64,000 nucleotides of DNA from Tetracentron sinense. Its lineage: Eukaryota > Streptophyta > Magnoliopsida > Trochodendrales > Trochodendraceae. The notes under the pieces are model-generated. The model ran no database searches and was not told the origin of the DNA. It saw only the letters and a program-made list of their open reading frames with translations. Position numbers and translations under genes: made by a program. The stretch's first letter is position 1, and every line of letters begins with the position of its first letter. Below, one piece after another: positions 1 to 11,450 of this stretch. The stretch covers positions 13,088,607 to 13,152,606 of the forward strand of contig CM026568.1 of the NCBI GenBank assembly GCA_015143295.1, written 5' to 3'.

Positions 1-1232
1 TCATAACAATAACCATCAAAAGTACTGACAATAACCAGTCATAGCAAAAAATACCGAAAATAACCACTGGGATAACAGAAAAATACCGAAAATAGGCACT
101 GGGATAACAGAAAAATACCGAAAATAGGCACTGGGATAACAGAAAAATACCGAAAATAGCCACTGGGATAACAGAAAAATACCGAAAATAGACACTGTCA
201 TCACAGAAAAATACCGAAAATATGCACTGCCAGGCAGAAAAAACACCGAAAATAGGCACTGCCAGGACACAAAAACATCGAAAATGGCAGTCATGAAAGC
301 AAAATACCGAAAATTTACTCTGCCAGGACACAAAAATACCGAAATATCGAAATTGCTGTATTTTTGCCGAAATTAAGCACAAAACCATCGAAAATGCATT
401 ATAACATAACCATTGACAAATCCCGAAATTGGGCTCAACATCAACAATAATACCAAAAAAACAATGTCATAATTGAATAATACTGAAAATAAGCAAAAAC
501 ATAAATATACCGAAAATAAGCATTGATAACTGAAAATACCGAAAATGAGTAAAAAACACCGAAAATGGTCGTAAGAACCATCGAAATTGCAATGTATTTT
601 TGCCGAAAATAAACTCAAAAGGGTCGAAAATGCACTTTTACTTCACCATTGAAAATCACGAAAAATGAGCAAAAATTAATAATAATACCGAAAATGGTTA
701 ATCATAACCATCGAAAATGGTTACTTGAAAGCATCGAAAATGAAGTCGTTAACTGTGGGGCCCATTTTTAGGTTTGAAATTTTATTAAAAACCGCTAAAA
801 CTTACAGGGTTGTTCTTCTTCTTCGGGGTTGTTCTTCTTCTTCTTCTTCTTCTTCTTCTTCTTCGGCTTCTTCTTCTTCTTCTTCTTCTTCTTCTTCTTC
901 TTTACGCTATTACGAAGCCCGTAGAGTTCCGGATGTACTGGGTACCCAAGGGTTCTACTTTGGGGAAGGATTTGCAGGTTTCAAATTTGCGCCTTGAAGG
1001 ATTTCGGATCACAGGATAACCGAGGGCTTCAGGATAACCGAGGGTTCGTAACCGAGCTTCAGCTTGGGAAGAAAGCTTTGACAGCAAGCCAGGGGTATTT
1101 TCGGGAGAAAATGCGAAGGGGCAGCACGTGCACTTGGCTCCCACGCGTGGGAGCCTACAAAAATAAGTTTTCAAACCCGGAGCCCATATACGGGTTTTTT
1201 CATAATACGGGGCCCAAATCCGTATTTTCCTC
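1..1232. mobile_element. Right part of a Mutator-like foldback element (truncated by window edge)
   Basis: The first 760 bases are a degenerate array of short units built on ACCGAAAATAGGCACTG and AACAGAAAAATACCG. A TTC tract follows (829-901), then a terminal segment that ends near 1232 with CCGTATTTTCCTC. The order array, TTC tract, GGGGTATTTT, CACGTGC, GGAGCCTACA.AAATAA, CATAAT.CGG.GCCCA is the same as at the right end of the complete element at 59749-63930, so this is a diverged, GC-richer member of that family. Its left half lies outside the window, so no target duplication can be checked. No coding region is visible; serine-rich frames over the TTC tract are artefacts. Confidence 0.8.
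829..901. repeat. TTC trinucleotide microsatellite
   Basis: A run of TTC with one GGC interruption near 865. It lies in the terminal arm of the Mutator-like element. Equivalent GAA/TTC tracts sit at matching places in both arms of the full copy (60070-60108 and 63588-63603). Confidence 0.95.
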
Positions 1233-1320
1233 TATGGTTTAAGCATGAAATTATGTATGCATGATCCAGTCCATAAATACATCAGAGTAAAGTACATCAT
1301 TCCAAACTCTAGTGTTGGAT

Positions 1321-1474
1321 ACACCCCCAAACTCTTGCTTGAGTGGTAGGGGTGTGGCCTTCCATGGGGAAGGTCTAGGATCTATTCCCCTTGGGGGTAA
1401 GGGTTGCAAGAGCCTCAATGGCCCTGACCATACTAACTTTACTGATGTATGCCGATACAAAAAAAAAAAAAAAA
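1321..1474 (+). mobile_element. tRNA-derived SINE
   Basis: About 150 bp with tRNA-like internal promoter boxes: a box A-like GCTTGAGTGGTAGGGG near 1333-1350 and a box B-like AGGATCTATTCCCC near 1377-1390. A run of 16 A begins at 1459. The spacing of the boxes and the A tail fit a plant SINE. I found no clear target duplication, and the 5' end is approximate. Confidence 0.6.
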
Positions 1475-1953
1475 GTAATTATTTTTTGTATTGGTAAACA
1501 CATAATAAGTATTTTGTGGATTAGATATAAGCGAATGATATTTTACGTCTACTAAAAACTAATTATTATCAAGCAAAAAAAAATTAATCATTTTTTAAAA
1601 TACCCCTGCATTATTCTTTTATGGAGTGCCCGGGCAGGTTCTTGTTCATATTCAAAACTCATAATTATATGTAACAGAAATAGATACTAATATTCTAATA
1701 CCATTTTTTTTTTTTTTGCTAATCTTCTAGCCAAAAACAAAAACAAAATAGGTACTAATGACACAATTGGCATTCTCTCAAAAGTGGTTACTAATTCTGT
1801 CTCGTGGAAATAACAAAAAAAAACTCCCACTTACATAGTTACACTTTACAAACTCAATTGCAAGTGGGTCCCACGTCCCTCTCTATCCTTCCTCTTTCCT
1901 GATCCAGTCCAGATTCCGCTCACGCCTCACCCACGGTTTTTTCCTATTCTCAC
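1475..1953. other. Upstream region of the MKK gene
   Basis: AT-rich intergenic DNA with several A and T runs. I see no gene or recognisable TE. It probably holds the distal promoter of the kinase gene. Confidence 0.5.
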
Positions 1954-1961
1954 TTATAAAA
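1954..1961 (+). promoter_or_regulatory. TATA box of the MKK gene
   Basis: TTATAAAA lies about 105 bases upstream of the kinase ATG, inside a pyrimidine-rich stretch (CCTCCTCCTCCC follows). A plant transcription start about 30 bases downstream would leave a 5' leader of roughly 75 bases. The position is typical; the transcription start itself is inferred. Confidence 0.65.
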
Positions 1962-2064
1962 ACCTCCTCCTCCTCCCACCCAATTCAAGAGAACACCCTA
2001 AACTTCCACAAAAAAATAAAATAAAAAAATCCAATCCTTTTACCCACCGGGCGCACGTTATCAC

Positions 2065-3039
2065 ATGGCAGTAATCCGAGAACGCCGGCAGCTAAACCTC
2101 CGCCTCCCCTTACCGGAAATCGCCGAGCGCCGCCCCCGATTCCCCCTTCCCCTCCCTCCGACCACCGTCTCCTCCGCCGCCGCCGCCGCCACCGCCACCG
2201 CCATTCAAGAAGTCGATCGCCTCGCCGATTTAGAAAAACTCCAAGTAATCGGCCACGGCAACGGCGGCACCGTCTATAAAGTACGCCACAAGCGCACTTT
2301 AGCCACCTACGCCCTCAAAGTCGTTCACGGCGACAGCGACACCACCGTCCGCCGTCAGATCTTCCGTGAAATGGAGATTCTCAGTCGTACGGACTCCCCC
2401 TTTGTCGTACGATGCCACGGAATCTTCGAGAAACCTGCGGGGGATATAGCGATTCTGATGGAGTATATGGATTCTGGTACACTCGAAACTCTTCGCAAGA
2501 GTAACGGTACTTTCAATGAAGCTTCACTCGCAAACATCGCTCGCCAAATTCTCAACGGTCTTAATTACTTGCACGCGCACAAGATCGTCCATCGCGATAT
2601 TAAGCCGTCGAACCTTCTTGTTAATAAGAAGATGGAGGTGAAGATCGCTGATTTCGGTGTCAGCAAGATCATGTGTCGGACACTGGATCCGTGTAATTCG
2701 TATGTGGGTACGTGCGCGTACATGAGCCCTGAACGGTTCGATCCGGACACGTACGGAGCTAATTACAACGGCTATGCCGGAGATATTTGGAGCTTGGGGC
2801 TTACGCTTCTGGAACTCTATTTGGGCCATTTTCCGTTTCTGCCTCCTGGGCAGAGGCCAGATTGGGCGACTCTAATGTGCGCCATATGCTTCGGAGAGCC
2901 GCCGAGCTCGCCGGAAGGTGCGTCGGAGAAGTTTCGGAGTTTTATTGAGTGTTGCTTGCAGAAGGAATCGAGCAAGAGATGGACGGTTTCGCAGCTGTTA
3001 TCGCACCCTTTCGTCAGTATGGATCGGAGATCTGATTAA
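2065..3039 (+). CDS. MKK9: Group D MAP kinase kinase (MKK7/MKK9 type), intronless
   Basis: Dual-specificity kinase that would phosphorylate MAP kinases in stress, ethylene or immune cascades; the pathway role is inferred from the family. It has 324 residues. The N-terminus holds a MAPK docking motif (RERRQLNLRLPLP, residues 5-17). An Ala/Thr-rich linker follows at about 37-46. Kinase motifs are the Gly-rich loop GHGNGGTV (63-70), ATP lysine K85, helix C glutamate E102, HRDIKPSN with D178 (176-183), and DFG (196-198). The plant activation motif S/T-x5-S/T is T206 and S212, followed by VGTCAYMSPE. All catalytic residues are present. The lack of introns is normal for plant group D MKKs. The GC-rich coding start contrasts with the AT-rich surroundings. 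The docking motif and the CNSYVGTCAYMSPERFD stretch closely resemble Arabidopsis MKK9 as I recall it; MKK7 is the alternative. Confidence 0.95.
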   Translation: MAVIRERRQLNLRLPLPEIAERRPRFPLPLPPTTVSSAAAAATATAIQEVDRLADLEKLQVIGHGNGGTVYKVRHKRTLATYALKVVHGDSDTTVRRQIFREMEILSRTDSPFVVRCHGIFEKPAGDIAILMEYMDSGTLETLRKSNGTFNEASLANIARQILNGLNYLHAHKIVHRDIKPSNLLVNKKMEVKIADFGVSKIMCRTLDPCNSYVGTCAYMSPERFDPDTYGANYNGYAGDIWSLGLTLLELYLGHFPFLPPGQRPDWATLMCAICFGEPPSSPEGASEKFRSFIECCLQKESSKRWTVSQLLSHPFVSMDRRSD

Positions 3040-6000
3040 TGAACGGTGATATTGATCGGAGATCTGATGATTTCCGCCGGATTTTTTGTTCTTCCGGTCG
3101 GGAATTTGACGTAGGTTTGAGCTCAGTTCGCGAATTTTGTACATACGGCGACGATTTTTATTTATTTATTTTAAAGTATATTCGTTTCTGGGTTAAAATC
3201 TCCAAATCTTATGTACATCCTCGAATCCCTTTTCACGGAAATATGAAAATCAGTATCTTGATCTTTAATGTGAGGAGTTCATCAACAAAAAAAAAAAAAC
3301 TTTAATGTGATGTTAGTGTTAACCATTAAAAAAAAAAAATCTTTACCGTGAATCCGTTAAAAAGTAAAGGAAAATCTTGATCAGGCACACCCAATGGAAA
3401 GAGGATGGGCAACGGCCAAATGTGATATTTCAAAAAAAAAAAAAAAAAAAAAACAGTGAGGGGCACACTTCGTTATGGTGGCTAGGGAAGGCAGGTGTCC
3501 CACATTTAAATTTGTATCATATGATTTTTCTAAGAATTTATATCATTTGCTAAGCTCACGCAACCCTTTCCTTTGATTGAAACTAGGATCTCCTGATGAG
3601 GATACATGTGCATTTAGTGTGAAAAAAATAAATCCAATATTTGGTAGGAATTTGTAAAGTTTTTGCACAGTTGCTAAGCTAATGCAAGCATTATCTTTTA
3701 TCGAGTTTCATCTTGGAAATTGAATCGGTGACCTCTTGATGAGGGGGCACACCTTCGCCATCCTAATTAGAGAAGTGAATATCAAAATAAATAAATTCAA
3801 ATTATAGGATTATGAAATTTTTTACATGCGACTGTTCCGAAATGTGAATGATTGCCTTTTTTATAGTTTATGTTTACGATGTTCTCAAAGTTGCTATTTA
3901 ATTAGAGTGTAAATGGACATTCGAAGTTCCCCTACCACTAGCTCTAGTTCTAACCTAACCCTTCTCTTTTTATTTGGAAATGGAACCGATGACGCATAAA
4001 GCATTAAGCATAGCAATGGACGAATATAGTCTCAAAATATGTTCTAACAATCAGAGTCGGAGCCATAATTTTCTTGTATAGAGGGCAACTGATTCATGAG
4101 ACATCTCGTCCCTATGTTTCATATATATCTTATGGATATTGTTTCTCCTTATGTCGGGGGGGGCAACAATCCATGCCTTATGGTTATGCTTTGTTAAACA
4201 ATAAAATAACATAGTTTAATTTAAAGTTCAGGAGGACTATTGTCGCTTACTCTGTTAAATAATATAGTATAATTTTTTAAAAAGTTTTAAGGCATACCCC
4301 TTGCCTCGTAGCTATATCTTGTTAAATAATTAAATTGCATAGTATGTATATATATATATATATATTTTAAAGTTCAGGTCAGCTGCCCCCTCTCCCAGCC
4401 TTATATACAATCATTTTGCCGATTATTTTTACATAAATATCACATATATTACTTTAAAGTTTTAATTATCTTACCCTCGAAAAGCATTTGCTGAGATACC
4501 CCTAACTTGAAAAAAAAAAAGAAAAAAGAAAAAATAAGTCCAAAGCTCTTAGACCTAGTATCAAAACCAAGGGTGAGAAACTAATCAATCTGTATCCATT
4601 GACTAAGTATCCAATTTTAAGATAGAAAATAAATAAATTTTCCCTTTTTTAATCATTGCAAGGGCAATTTTTTTCATTAAAATATGTTTGAATAACGTAA
4701 AAGGATGCTTAAAACGATTTCAAGACAAAAAAAAAGTTTTGTTAGTTGTATCAAAGTTTAAGACGAACTTCAAAACGTTTAAATATCCAAACATATTTTC
4801 TTTTGTTTTACAAAATGATGTTTTAAATGGAGTTTTGACTATTGAAATTAGGAGATTGCTAATTTTATCCGGCTCAGAATTTTGTTGTGGGCGCTACAAA
4901 ATTCTTGTTCATTTGGCCTAAAAGAAATAAATAAAAGAGAGGCAGTGAGCGGAGCGGAGATAACACTCTTATCACCAAATTCTTGTCTTTTTATCAGCAT
5001 AATGAGAGCATTTGTCTCAATGGTGGTCAATGTCATTGATTGGATGGATTGAAATTGATCCTGTTGGTGTGACTATGAAAGATAAAAGATCAACCTTTAA
5101 CCATCTAACATACTAATGTGTCACTTGGTAACCTCAATAAATGATACTATAAATATTAGCGGGTGGCACGTGAGATGCACAGGAGAGTGAGGGAATTGAG
5201 TTAACGACACTCGATTGAACTCGTTAGTGGCTCATGCAATGCATGTGAGAGTGAGGGAAATGAGTTAACCACAATTAATAGGAATTAAAAATAGCACGTG
5301 TTAATTCATGGGTGTGATTGAACTCTTCCCGAGATCAATCGCGATTGGCTGTGATTCTAAATAGATAGATGACAAGGGATAGTTTAGGAATTAAAGTAAA
5401 ACATTAAATCAATGGTAAAGGTAGTTTGGGAATTAAAGTATAACATTAAATCAATGTTTTGTTTTTATATAAGGGTAATTTGATAATTTTGAAAAAATCA
5501 AGTACGCATGCCTCTCGCATTATAATAGTAAAGATAAAAAGAAAAAAATGGGAGCGTAAGTGAGAGAGAGTGAGGTTAGCAAAATCCTTAACATCTCGGT
5601 AAAATTCAGCATTGTTACGAGTCGTGTAAGATACCAAGGAGTCCACACAGGTGACTGATTATTGGGTTACGCAAGGCCCACGTGCGTAAGATAGCTTCAG
5701 ACAGAGATGCATTTTCGAAGAAAGTACAGCTACTCTTGTTGTATATGATATATGATGCAACCTTTATTTATTTATTTATTTTTTTAATGATAATATATGG
5801 GTGCAACTTGCAACGTATGGCAATGTGGACTCTTTCGAGGACTATTAATTAGAAGGGATGTAACTCATTCTGGAAGGTTGCAAGAAGATTCTATGCAGTG
5901 GAACATTTGATTACTTTTATTTTGGACCCTTCAATCAGCAGACCGGATCATCCAGTCTGAAAACATACACTGTATGGGATTTAAGGAATTTCACCTATGG

Positions 6001-6975
6001 GGAAGTGGACCACCACCAAACTGATCTGATGAACGGTGGCTAGGTTAGGGTACAGAGAAGTTTAGTACAGGTGTTCTACACCATATCAATATCACTGTTG
6101 GGGAGGGTGGTAAGAAAGGAGACTAGTAGAGCAGATGGTGGGAAGATGAGTCATAGAGATATAGATAGTCACGGTACCACTTCTGGAAGGCAAAGTGTCC
6201 AAATCAAGCCAGCACAGATGCATGAACGTGAATACAAGCCACTCTATAGGGCAAGTTGGTTCATCATTAACGACGACGCCCTAGTCCCTACCCGTTTTTG
6301 TGATTTGTACATACGACACTTTACTGTACAAATTCCAGGTAAATGTGCCACACCACTCACTGGCAGTACCGGCGGCTTGGATGGTTTGGTTCGATTCCCA
6401 TGAGTTATGTGATAGTTGAAAAATATATCGTTTGATCCAATTAATAAACTAGGCATTTAACTTCTAATCAATGAATATATACTAACACTTTGGGAGAACC
6501 GATAGACTGATTCATTTTCTAAACACATGCTATATGAGGCGTTATTTACCTATTAAAATATCACTCATTTTTATCAAAGATCCAAGCATCACAACAATTC
6601 CATTTATGTCTAACGTGTATTTTTCGAATTTAACCATTTAATGTTAATGTAAGTTTCTTGACAGACACGTGGCAAAAGACCAAGCCTATTGGATGTGTCT
6701 AAATCATCCAATTAGACGTCAAAAAATTAATAGTTTCAATAATCTGAGTAAGGTCTTGTGAACCCTGAAAGATTAATGCTGACCGATTAATGTATAATTG
6801 GATGATTTAAAAACATTTAACTAGGCTAATTTTCTACCACATGTTTATCAAAGGATCCACATTGAGATTGGACTTAATTTCGGATTAAAAACACATAGCA
6901 TGTGCTCCTCAATTGACAGTGTAACCGACTATAATTCATAGTGATCAGGTGGGTTATCCTTTCACCTTTTCTATA
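3040..6975. other. Intergenic DNA without a recognisable gene
   Basis: AT-rich sequence with scattered A runs (3287-3299, 3431-3453) and a TA run at about 4345-4365. The first 250 bases probably hold the 3' UTR of the kinase gene. Open frames here, including one of 110 codons at 6071-6403, lack recognisable domains and show no coding bias that I can see. I see no complete TE in this stretch. Confidence 0.6.
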
Positions 6976-7373
6976 TAGGGTGACATTTTGGCCCATCAAT
7001 CCAACCCTCATGTTCAGGTACCCAAACTGGCCTCAAAAGCCTACAAAATTGAATAATTTTTTTCATCGATAAAGCTCATAGGCCCAAGTGGGCAAATATA
7101 AACTAGCCCTCCTAACATGAGGGCCAAACTTGAGCAACACCCCCTAAACCCCGACTCAGCACTCATTATCCATATATAAAGTGGATATTAACGATTTTTC
7201 TTATTATGTGTTAAATTTTTTTCCTGTGATAACTATTGCTTGTAGAAAACATTTTCTCATAAAACAAAAAAAAAAAGGCAAAAAAAAGTAAAAATAGCAC
7301 ATAGATAAGTTGTACAATAAGATCTTTGAGAGATACTCCGAACCAGCCTAAACCTGACCCATTGACAGCTCTA
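6976..7373. mobile_element. Possible hAT-like MITE remnant
   Basis: Starts TAGGGTGACATTTTGGCCC and ends CCATTGACAGCTCTA, a loose inverted match. The interior (AGCCTACAAAATTGAATAAT ... AAAGCTCATAGGCC) resembles the 120-bp units in the MITE at 26526-27544. No target duplication was found, so this is a weak call. Confidence 0.35.
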
Positions 7374-7724
7374 GCGACAGTCTAAGTAAGCGACGCTCAC
7401 TAGAACATGTAGTGCTACCCTCTAAAAACTCGACATATTGCAAGTTGTTTTGAAATCTAACTGTTGGATATCTAGGTGGGCTTGGGAGACAATGGCAAAC
7501 ACTAGGCGTATCAAACACTTCTAGGCTATCCGAGTGAAGATTGGTAAATCAGATATTTTTATAATCTAGGTAAGGTCTAGTGAATCCTAAGAGATTAATA
7601 TTAACAATCTAGAGTCAAATTGGATGGTTTAAAAAGGTTCACTCAACCTACTTTTTTTCATGGGTCTCCCAAGAGACTCATCTTAACATCCAACAGGCGG
7701 ATCAAAAAACTTACCAGTACCACC

Positions 7725-8238
7725 TAGGGCTGTCAACGGATCGGATTCGGACTGGATCTGCCTTAGATCCAAATCCGATCCGATTAAGAATCCGACTGAT
7801 CCGAATCCGATCTGAGATCCGTCGGATCATGAAGTAACCGATCCGAATCCGATCCGATTATATATCGTCCGATCCGAATCCGAATCCGAATCCGAATCCG
7901 ATCCGATCCGAGTAAGGTTATTTTTTTTTTAAAAAAAATCTATTTTAATAATAAAAAATCTAATAATACCTTAATTAATACTAATTAATGTTAATTTTTT
8001 TAAAAATTAATATTTTATACATAGAAAATCTAAATAATATATTTAAAATAATTAAAAATTATTATTATTATCGGATCGGATTTTAATCGGATCGGATCAC
8101 CCTATATCCAGATCCGATCCGATTATAATCGGATTCCACCGATCTGATCCGACGGATCACATATAGGGTCGAAAGTCCGGCTAATCGGAACGGATTCGGA
8201 TCGGATCCGGATCATGATCCGGTCCATTGACAGCCCTA
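7725..8238. mobile_element. hAT-type MITE with perfect 8-bp target duplication
   Basis: The element is 514 bp. It begins TAGGGCTGTCAACGGA and ends TCCATTGACAGCCCTA, so the termini are inverted repeats. It is flanked by a perfect direct repeat GTACCACC (7717-7724 and 8239-8246), the 8-bp duplication typical of hAT. Both subterminal regions are packed with GATCCGA/ATCCGAATCC units, alternating orientation, and the centre is AT-rich. There is no coding capacity, so it depends on a transposase from elsewhere. Confidence 0.9.
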
Positions 8239-8448
8239 GTACCACCATTAGTCAAGTTAAGAAATTACCACCCATAAAAAATTGACCCGCAAATGATTTG
8301 ATCCTAACATATTTTGGCACTAGAACTTCTCAAGTAAGATCCTCTGGTTTAAGCACGCTTGTAATCAGGGTGCTGTAGCCTGTAAGGTGCAACTTCTCGG
8401 AAAGTAATAGCAGCCATGCACCGTAACTTCTTGGAAAAGAAGGGAGGC

Positions 8449-8478
8449 TCCATGTCCATGTCCATGTCCATGTCCATG
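8449..8478. repeat. TCCATG hexanucleotide microsatellite
   Basis: About five tandem copies of TCCATG. It lies between two MITEs. On the minus strand it gives a short Trp-Thr repeat frame that I regard as spurious. Confidence 0.9.
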
Positions 8479-8609
8479 TCATCGCTACGAGACCCAAAAA
8501 GGAGCTTTCAGATAGCTTTATAGTTGTCCTGTAAAGCTGCATTATTGCAATTTGCAAGTGGGACGTGTTGGTGTCCTCTTGAGGTCTACGTTCTCATTGG
8601 GGTCCCCAC

Positions 8610-8660
8610 CATATATATATATATATATATATATCTCTTTCGTATATATATATATATAGA
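8610..8660. repeat. TA dinucleotide microsatellites
   Basis: Two TA runs (about 8610-8634 and 8643-8660) separated by CTCTTTCG. They directly precede the left target duplication of the next MITE. Confidence 0.9.
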
Positions 8661-8668
8661 TATATCTG

Positions 8669-8907
8669 TAGGGCCGACCCAAATCATTTGGAGGCTTAAA
8701 GTGAAAATTCTAAATGAGGTTTTTTTAATTTTTTAATATTATTTTTAAAAAATTAACTATAAATAAGGCATTTTTAATATTCTAAATGAGTCTTTTATTT
8801 TTTTTAATATTTATTTTTTTTAATATTCTAAATGGGACATTTTTAATATTATTTTTTAATGAGGCCTAAAGCAAAGGCTTTGATGGCTTAATGGACGGGC
8901 CGCTGTA
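8669..8907. mobile_element. Short MITE, hAT-like, with 8-bp flanking repeat
   Basis: About 239 bp, starting TAGGGCCGACCC and ending GACGGGCCGCTGTA, with imperfect inverted ends. TATATCTG occurs directly on both sides (8661-8668 and 8908-8915), which fits an 8-bp hAT duplication. Because the left flank is a TA-rich microsatellite, the match could partly be chance. The interior is AT-rich (TTTTTAATATT units) and noncoding. Confidence 0.6.
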
Positions 8908-9179
8908 TATATCTGTATTGGGTATGGGGCCCATACTCATAAGTTGGGAGACTCTTGTTCACACATGTGGGAGTCTTCACATGTGTGTTGAGATTAAAAA
9001 AAACCACTTTCATTTCTTCTATGTATGCTTAGAGAGAGTGTTGGAGAGAGAATGCAATTCAAATATAAGACTAAACAGCCTGAATTTCTTCATCAACAAA
9101 ATATGCCCAGAATTATTACTGAAAATTCTGCAAATAAAATTTGAGACAGAAACTTATCATAATAAATGATCGAGGCACG

Positions 9180-9732
9180 TGTTGAACATGTTGTTCTTAA
9201 GGTGAAAATCACCCCCTGTTAGTCCTCAACGATTGTAATACTCTCAGGCTGAATGACGATCACCCTTAGGATACAACAATCAATACTAAAGGAATAGGAG
9301 CACTCTTATTCCCTTGGTCTCCAGCCAACTTAAAGGTGATGATGAAAAACTCTTAAGTATAAACCATAGCTAGCAAACTCAAGAGAAAGAGAAACTCATA
9401 AAACATGATGAAAAACTCTTAAGTATAAACCATAGCTAGCAAACTCAAGAGAAAGAGAAACTCATAAAACATACGATTATTCTCTATATCAAATGAAGAG
9501 GAAACAAAGAATTATTTATAGACACAGATAGCACCAAAGGAAGTTCTAAAGACTAAAATGGAAGGAACCACCTAAATGGTAAAGACATTTATTTCTTTCT
9601 TACCATTTATTTCTTTTCTTCAAAGAAATTAAAAGCACTCAAAATGAAAAAAAAGATTCTCCAAAGTTTGTTTTACACAATGTTTTAAAACACAAAACAG
9701 TTACACTGTTTAAATACACAAAAACAGTAACA
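9180..9732 (-). repeat. 3' LTR of an antisense Ty1/copia element
   Basis: Read on the minus strand it runs from TGTTACTG at 9732 to CAACA at 9180, so it has TG...CA ends. A purine tract (minus strand GTGGGGGAA, 9733-9741) sits directly upstream of its start, as expected for the polypurine tract of a 3' LTR. A 66-bp exact tandem duplication lies inside it (9341-9472). The partner 5' LTR was not found. Confidence 0.7.
9341..9472. repeat. 66-bp exact tandem duplication
   Basis: Two copies starting GATGAAAAACTCTTAAG at 9341 and 9407. I see no mismatches, so the duplication is recent relative to the decayed element that carries it. Confidence 0.95.
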
Positions 9733-11450
9733 TTCCCCCACATAAAACAAAGTTTGAAAAATATCAAAACAATTATAAAACTAAAGCTATTGTGAATGGG
9801 TCAAGGTGTATTTTGGACTTAAACCTTGACTTAGTGTAAATATGTTGAACTTGTGAAGAGATTGGTGAACTATGTCTTGAATCAAGCCCTTGTTTTCATG
9901 AATTTAAAACAACATATCAAACACGTAGCAACTTAAAATCGCAGTCGAGTTCTAACTTTTGTGCACATTATCGGCCATGTACTATATCCCGATATTCATG
10001 AGCCCTCTAGAGAATCATCCTAAATTCTAATAGGAAGCGGCCCCATTTTCACACTCATATAGGTGCATCTATGTAACTTTACACCCCACTGAAAATCAGT
10101 TATAGATGTCATTAAGAGTCTACGACTCATCCGTTTCACGTTACAAGTAGCACAACACTTTAACATCATAGGAATGAGTACGGAGTAAACTCCTAAGTTG
10201 TGCTCTCATCAATCACTCAACAACTTGTTTTCCCATTGAACCTAGATGCCAAAAAATGACATACATATAGCTTAGGATCTCCAATCACTTAGGTTGAGTT
10301 ACTATTGTTGGTGACTTATTATCTATAGGCTTTAGACTCATCCCCCTCGATGTAATATAGATTAGATCTCTTGCTCATCATTTGGTCAATGGATCAATTA
10401 AATTTTCTATTAACCTCACACAACTAATTGCAATAATCCCACTATTATAAATTATGCATTTGACGAATACGGCGGGATTTCTCATTCATTATTTGTTTTT
10501 TGTCCTTGCTATAACAGCTTAGCAATCACAATAAACTAGGATAACAACATAAGTATAGATATAAATTATCAGTGTATCTACTAATAATTCTTATTAACCA
10601 TTTTGCTTCCTCTCTAGCTTTATCTAAAGCTATTAGCTTCGATACTAACATGAATCGGGTTGTGCACATCTCTTTAATAGATTTCTATGACATTGCACCT
10701 CCTCCAAGAGTGAACACATATACACTCATAGACTTAGATTCATTTGAATCTGAAATCTAGTTTGCATCGTTGTACCATTCTGATACAATGGGATACTTAA
10801 CTTAATATAGTTAAGACCACAATCTAGAGTATATCTCAGAGAGACATAAATCTTGTCTCCGGTTACAAGTAGATCTACTAATTTTAACTATAGCATATGC
10901 TATATTAATATAGTACAGTTCATGATATGTATCAGACTGCCTATTACCCTCAAGAACTCTAGTTAAGATACACCATTTCCTATATGTTTCATTAACATAT
11001 AGTTAAAAATGTGTTTTAACCAATTTGAAAATATATTGCTAAAAAATTTCTCAGGACTTTCTCATTAGACTAATGCATGCTGAATTTCTTAGAATTTTAA
11101 TTCCAAGATTTATGTCTCCACAACCCAACACTTTCATTTAAAATTAAATATTAGAAGACTCTCAAGCTCTTTAATATTTCTTGATATGATCATGATCAAT
11201 ATATCATTGAAATATAGATAGATAATTACAAATGACTCGCCATTTAGTGTAAATACACTTATTTGTACCATTAATTTTGAACCAATTTGAAAGTATTATG
11301 CTTTCAAACTTTTCATGCCACTTACTTTAATCCATATAAAGACTGATTGATTACAAGAAACTTGTATGCACTACTATTATGTGCATATCCAATAAATGCA
11401 CAATCAACAATTTTAGTTTCTATATTTATTCTTTTGAGGATAGAAAAATA
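9733..11450 (-). pseudogene. Decayed copia pol (reverse transcriptase and RNase H)
   Basis: Minus-strand translation shows copia pol in broken frames. At about 11330 there is YLYGLK-like sequence. The reverse transcriptase active site near 11190-11230 reads YFND where the family has YVDD. RNase H from about 10760 down reads GGGAISWKSIKQ, then KAREEAKWL. Near 10320-10480 it shows KSRRIRQMHN and RGMSLKPI, typical of the copia RNase H C-terminus. Many stops and frameshifts interrupt it, so it is dead. It lies directly upstream (in its own sense) of the LTR at 9180-9732. Confidence 0.75.

Noticed and set aside
725..1019. Poly-Ser and poly-Leu open frames
   Set aside because: They are readings of a TTC microsatellite in a transposon arm and have no conserved domain.
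3287..3299. A run after the intronless MKK as evidence of a retrocopy
   Set aside because: Group D MKK genes are normally intronless, A runs are common in this DNA, and no target duplication was found.
3039..3305. Frame following the kinase stop codon
   Set aside because: It overlaps the probable 3' UTR and has no homology that I recognise. Its end is an artefact of an A run.
6071..6403. 110-codon plus-strand open frame
   Set aside because: No recognisable domain, signal or neighbouring promoter or splice evidence, and an overlapping frame exists on the other strand.
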